A DNA stretch of 51,671 nucleotides, taken from positions 1 through 51,671 of the forward strand of contig JAGWXK010000005.1 of assembly GCA_018969905.1 (NCBI GenBank), in the 5' to 3' direction. The notes below the pieces were generated by a model that ran no database searches, had not been told where the DNA came from, and worked only from the letters and a program-made list of their open reading frames with translations. Positions 49,194-51,671 of this stretch are shown here, piece after piece (position 1 is the stretch's first letter; the number at the start of each line of letters is the position of its first letter). The position numbers and the translations under genes were made by a program. This stretch comes from Bdellovibrionales bacterium. Lineage in GTDB: Bacteria; Bdellovibrionota; UBA1018; CAIMNF01.

Positions 49194-50509
49194 GATTTCA
49201 TCCAGTTTTTGAAATAGACGGGCGCCTGTTTGGAGAGGGTTTCCCTGAGTGCATCCTTCTTTAGACCCTCGGTACCCTCAAAGAACTTTGGATCAAAGAG
49301 TGCGAATTGAATGTTGTTCGGCTGATAGCGGTCAGGATCCGATGCCGTCACATGAGAAAGGAGGGCCCCCAATGCGGTGTTGGACGGAGGAGCGGAATGG
49401 GCTCGATTTTGGATTCTGGCATGAATGAAAATCGCCGCAAGCATGCCGCAAGCTGCCGACTCAAGATAGCCCTCGACCCCGGTGATTTGGCCTGCGAGGT
49501 ATACGCGGGGATGACCCTTGAGTGAAAGATCAGGACGAAGAGCTTTTGGCCCGCAAACAAAGGTATTTCTGTGCATGGAGCCCATTCGCAAAAACTCGGC
49601 ATTTTTAAGCGCGGGAATCAAGCGAAGGGCCTTCATTTGTGAGCCGTATTTCAGGCGGGTTTGGAAACCCACAATGTTGTAAGCTGTCTTGGAGCGATTC
49701 TCGGGCCTAAGTTGTACCGCTGCATGAGGCCTTCGACCTGTGGATGGATCAGTCAGACCCACGGGTTTCATGGGACCAAATCGAAGTGAGTCGCGCCCCG
49801 TTGCGGCGATGGCTTCAATTGGCTGGCATCCCTGAAAGTATTTTTCTTTCTCGAAGTTTTTTGTAGGAACCATCTCGCCAGCGAGAATTGCATCAATAAA
49901 TGCGTCATATTCTTCTTTTGTGAGAGGGCAGTTGATGTAGGCTTCCTCGCCGCCCTTGTCATACCGATTCGCAGTGAAGGCAGATGCCATATCAATGCTG
50001 GAAGCTTCAATGATGGGCGCGATTGCATCATAGAAGTAAAGATCATCCTGCCCTGTTGCTCCAGCGATCCAGGAGGTGAGGGAGTCGGAGGTCAGTGGTC
50101 CACTGGCAATGAGGGTTATTTCATCTGGGCCTTCAAATGGCTTGTCTACCTCTCCAGTTTCGATGGAAATATTGGTATGGGATTTGAGTTTTCCGGTGAT
50201 GAAGCCAGAAAACACATCCCGATCGACGGCCAGTGCTTCCCCCGCAGGGACCTCGGCGAGCATTGCCGCATCCAGAACCAAGGAGCCGACCATCCTCATT
50301 TCAGCCTTCATCATTCCCGGTGCAGAGACCGGGGATTTGGACTTCAGCGAATTCGAACAAACGAGCTCCGCGCATTGGGAGGTTTTATGGGCCGGGGTGG
50401 TTTGAAGTGGGCGCATCTCGTGAAGAACAACGCGAACACCCCGTTCCGCCAAAAACCAGGCAGCTTCGGAACCGGCGAGGCCTGCTCCAATAATATGAAC
50501 CCTTTGCAT
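49166..50509 (-). CDS. trmFO: Methylenetetrahydrofolate-tRNA-(uracil-54-C5)-methyltransferase
   Basis: 447 residues. It makes m5U54 in the T-loop of tRNA with 5,10-methylene-THF and FADH2, in place of SAM-dependent TrmA. The N-terminal FAD motif GAGLAGSEAAW starts at residue 8; then RPLQTTPAHKTSQCAELVCS (conserved Cys), GEALAVDRDVF, NCPLTKEEYDAF, ATGRDSLRFGPMKPVG and the C-terminal QITGVEGYLESAACG follow. Length fits the family. The ATG at 50509 abuts AAAAAGG with no real spacing, and a TTTAAT -10-like element lies 9 nt upstream. It is divergent from xerC by 26 bp. Confidence 0.97.
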   Translation of the reverse strand: MQRVHIIGAGLAGSEAAWFLAERGVRVVLHEMRPLQTTPAHKTSQCAELVCSNSLKSKSPVSAPGMMKAEMRMVGSLVLDAAMLAEVPAGEALAVDRDVFSGFITGKLKSHTNISIETGEVDKPFEGPDEITLIASGPLTSDSLTSWIAGATGQDDLYFYDAIAPIIEASSIDMASAFTANRYDKGGEEAYINCPLTKEEYDAFIDAILAGEMVPTKNFEKEKYFQGCQPIEAIAATGRDSLRFGPMKPVGLTDPSTGRRPHAAVQLRPENRSKTAYNIVGFQTRLKYGSQMKALRLIPALKNAEFLRMGSMHRNTFVCGPKALRPDLSLKGHPRVYLAGQITGVEGYLESAACGMLAAIFIHARIQNRAHSAPPSNTALGALLSHVTASDPDRYQPNNIQFALFDPKFFEGTEGLKKDALRETLSKQAPVYFKNWMKSCETLFLSS

Positions 50510-50518
50510 CCTTTTTGA

Positions 50519-50526
50519 ATTAAACT
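50519..50526. promoter_or_regulatory. Overlapping divergent -10-like elements between trmFO and xerC
   Basis: TTTAAT on the minus strand (50519-50524, 5/6) and TAAACT on the plus strand (50521-50526, 4/6) overlap. Each ends 9 nt before its gene's ATG. The -35 elements are weak on both sides. The 26-bp gap allows only one polymerase at a time. Confidence 0.35.
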
Positions 50527-50535
50527 AATTGGAGT

Positions 50536-51462
50536 ATGCCAGCAACCGTAAAGGATTGGATTGATGCATTCCTCGAATACGGCATCAACGAAAAGAATTG
50601 GTCCACTGAAACCCGTCGTGCTTATGAGAATGATTTGCATCAGTTTGCGGATCATTTGATGCAGGAATTCGAAATCCAGTACGGATCCGAGCTTGTTCAG
50701 ATACAGGCTATTCATTTTCGGTCCTTTACGGCTGATCTGATGAAACGAAATGAAAACATTTCTGTTGCAAGAAAAATGAGTGCTTTGCGTACTTTTTTCA
50801 AATACCTCAAGCGCAAGGGAGTGGTTGATCGGAATTGGCTTGCGTTGATCCCTTCGCCCAAGATCGACCAGAAACTTCCGGTTTTTTTCAAGATCGAGGA
50901 GATCCTGGAGCTCCTTCGAGCTCCCGATTGTAGCAATTGGACGGGGTTACGGGACCGCGCTCTGATTGAAGTAATGTATGGGTGCGGACTCAGGGTGAGT
51001 GAGGTTGCGGGGCTCAAGCGGGGTGCCTTGGAGTCCAAATCGGGGTGGGTCCGGATCATGGGGAAAGGGCGCAAAGAACGGTGGCTGCCCGTGCCGGAGC
51101 TTGCTCTGAACGCAATCGCGGAATATCTTGAGGCACGGCCAGAGCCCCAAGATCCCGAATGGGTTTTTTTGGGATACCGAGGGACCCCTCTCACTGAACG
51201 TGGCATTGCCCTCATTCTCGCCCGACAATTGATGAAAGCCGCAACGCTTTCACCTGAATGGATCGACCGGAATCGCCAGATTTCCCCCCATGCACTCCGT
51301 CACAGCTTCGCAACCCATCTTCTGAGTGCCGGAGCGGATCTGAGGAGCATCCAGGAGCTCCTGGGGCACTCCAGACTCTCCACCACCCAGCGCTATACCC
51401 ATTTGAATCTCGGGGAGATTCAGGATTCATATCTCAGAGCCCACCCTCTTTCAAAAAAGTAA
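50536..51462 (+). CDS. xerC: Tyrosine recombinase XerC/XerD type
   Basis: 308 residues. It resolves chromosome dimers at dif with a partner recombinase. The N-terminal SAM-like core-binding domain (about 5-95) precedes the catalytic domain with R153 (GCGLRVSEV), K177 (GKGRKERWLP), H252 and R255 (HALRHSFATH), H278 (ELLGHSRLSTTQ) and the nucleophile Y287 (QRYTHL). The length and insert-free body are those of XerC/D and not of phage integrases. The start ATG at 50536 has GGAG too close to serve well and a TAAACT element 9 nt upstream. Which Xer it is (C or D) is inferred from the trmFO neighbour, a pairing known in Firmicutes. Confidence 0.93.
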   Translation: MPATVKDWIDAFLEYGINEKNWSTETRRAYENDLHQFADHLMQEFEIQYGSELVQIQAIHFRSFTADLMKRNENISVARKMSALRTFFKYLKRKGVVDRNWLALIPSPKIDQKLPVFFKIEEILELLRAPDCSNWTGLRDRALIEVMYGCGLRVSEVAGLKRGALESKSGWVRIMGKGRKERWLPVPELALNAIAEYLEARPEPQDPEWVFLGYRGTPLTERGIALILARQLMKAATLSPEWIDRNRQISPHALRHSFATHLLSAGADLRSIQELLGHSRLSTTQRYTHLNLGEIQDSYLRAHPLSKK

Positions 51463-51488
51463 AAGTTCGTGTCTACTAGGGGCCGCAA

Positions 51489-51671
51489 ATGGACTTCAAT
51501 TTTATCGTCGATTTTCTGATCGATTACTATGGGCCGATCCCTTATTTGGCGATCTTCCTGATTCTCCTTGCGTGCGGTCTTGGTGTTCCGATTCCCGAGG
51601 ACATCACTCTCATTGCGGGGGGAATTCTCACTTACTACGGTGTCTGTGATGTTTGGCTTATGATTGGAGTG
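51489..51671 (+). CDS. DedA-family membrane protein, N-terminal part (runs off the window)
   Basis: Only the first 61 residues are visible. MDFNFIVDFLIDYYGPIPYL leads into the first hydrophobic segment, with the family motif GLGVPIPEDITLIAGG, in which the Glu (P-E-D) is typical of DedA/SNARE-associated proteins needed for lipid flipping and envelope homeostasis. AGGGG lies 7 nt before the ATG. The stop and remaining domain are outside the window. It begins 26 bp after xerC and may share its transcript. Confidence 0.85.
   Translation, partial: MDFNFIVDFLIDYYGPIPYLAIFLILLACGLGVPIPEDITLIAGGILTYYGVCDVWLMIGV

Noticed and set aside
50536-51462. Phage or integron integrase, hence a mobile element
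   Set aside because: The size, absence of inserts and the trmFO neighbour point to housekeeping XerC/D. No att-like repeats or other phage genes are present.
1-51671. CRISPR arrays, insertion sequences, rRNA genes
   Set aside because: I looked for regular direct repeats, transposase-like frames with terminal inverted repeats and rRNA sequence, and saw none.

Overview
The window reads as chromosomal DNA from a Gram-negative (diderm) bacterium of roughly even base composition. Signs of an outer membrane are several lipoproteins with clear lipoboxes, beta-barrel-like proteins, an LPS heptose adenylyltransferase, two lytic transglycosylases and a PBP4-type carboxypeptidase. The mix of GTP-type PEP carboxykinase, type III glutamine synthetase, RNase J, folate-dependent TrmFO, a stand-alone deoxynucleoside kinase and many unrecognised lipoproteins is what I would expect from Bdellovibrionota or another former delta-proteobacterial lineage. 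That placement is inference from gene content only. I see no insertion sequence, prophage, CRISPR array or rRNA operon; one tRNA gene (Asn) is present.

Layout. 1-5.9 kb: end of an ATPase-like gene, Maf, YggS, a Tyr-rich lipoprotein, a 2OG-Fe(II) oxygenase, a BrkB-family membrane protein, a DksA-like regulator without its zinc site, and an ICMT-like methyltransferase. 5.8-12.9 kb: AI-2E-type permease, small membrane protein, PBP4, PEP carboxykinase, a hexapeptide acyltransferase, a tiny Cys-rich protein, an unassigned structured RNA candidate with a strong hairpin, and an alpha/beta hydrolase. 12.9-20.6 kb: a secreted unknown, then a tightly overlapping four-gene unit (coiled-coil protein, HAMP-like membrane protein, 14-repeat RCC1 lipoprotein, GT39-like glycosyltransferase), followed by an FmdB zinc ribbon and a GT2 glycosyltransferase. 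20.6-26.8 kb: glutamine synthetase III, a THUMP rRNA methyltransferase, a small lipoprotein, a repeat-bearing outer-membrane protein, a TPR-like protein and a second, zinc-competent DksA/TraR protein. 27-31.3 kb: SPFH protein, FKBP, deoxynucleoside kinase, two lipoproteins (one with two LysM domains) and a membrane protein.

31.3-38.8 kb: a leftward operon (substrate-binding protein, RsmE, RDD protein, HldC) faces a rightward unit (MltD-like transglycosylase, uridine kinase, RNase J), followed by a leftward fatty-acid desaturase. 38.9-46.2 kb: LeuRS, a 52-residue membrane protein, tRNA-Asn, Slt70-like transglycosylase, then Prs, Pth and YchF without the L25 gene often found among them. 46.3-51.7 kb: CBS protein, beta-barrel protein, SIMPL protein, EamA transporter, TrmFO, XerC and the start of a DedA protein.

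The genes join into housekeeping themes: nucleotide and translation maintenance (Maf, dNK, Udk, Prs, Pth, LeuRS, TrmFO, RsmE, RlmL-type), envelope and murein remodelling (PBP4, two transglycosylases, HldC, LysM and RCC1 lipoproteins) and stringent-type transcription control (two DksA paralogues). The most unusual signals are the structured RNA at 11912-12037, the complementary loss of key residues in the two DksA proteins, the overlapping RCC1/HAMP/coiled-coil/GT39 operon, an antisense overlap in which two export signals share DNA, and a recurring arrangement in which a -10-like hexamer sits 6-9 nt before an ATG that has no Shine-Dalgarno sequence (possible leaderless mRNAs).
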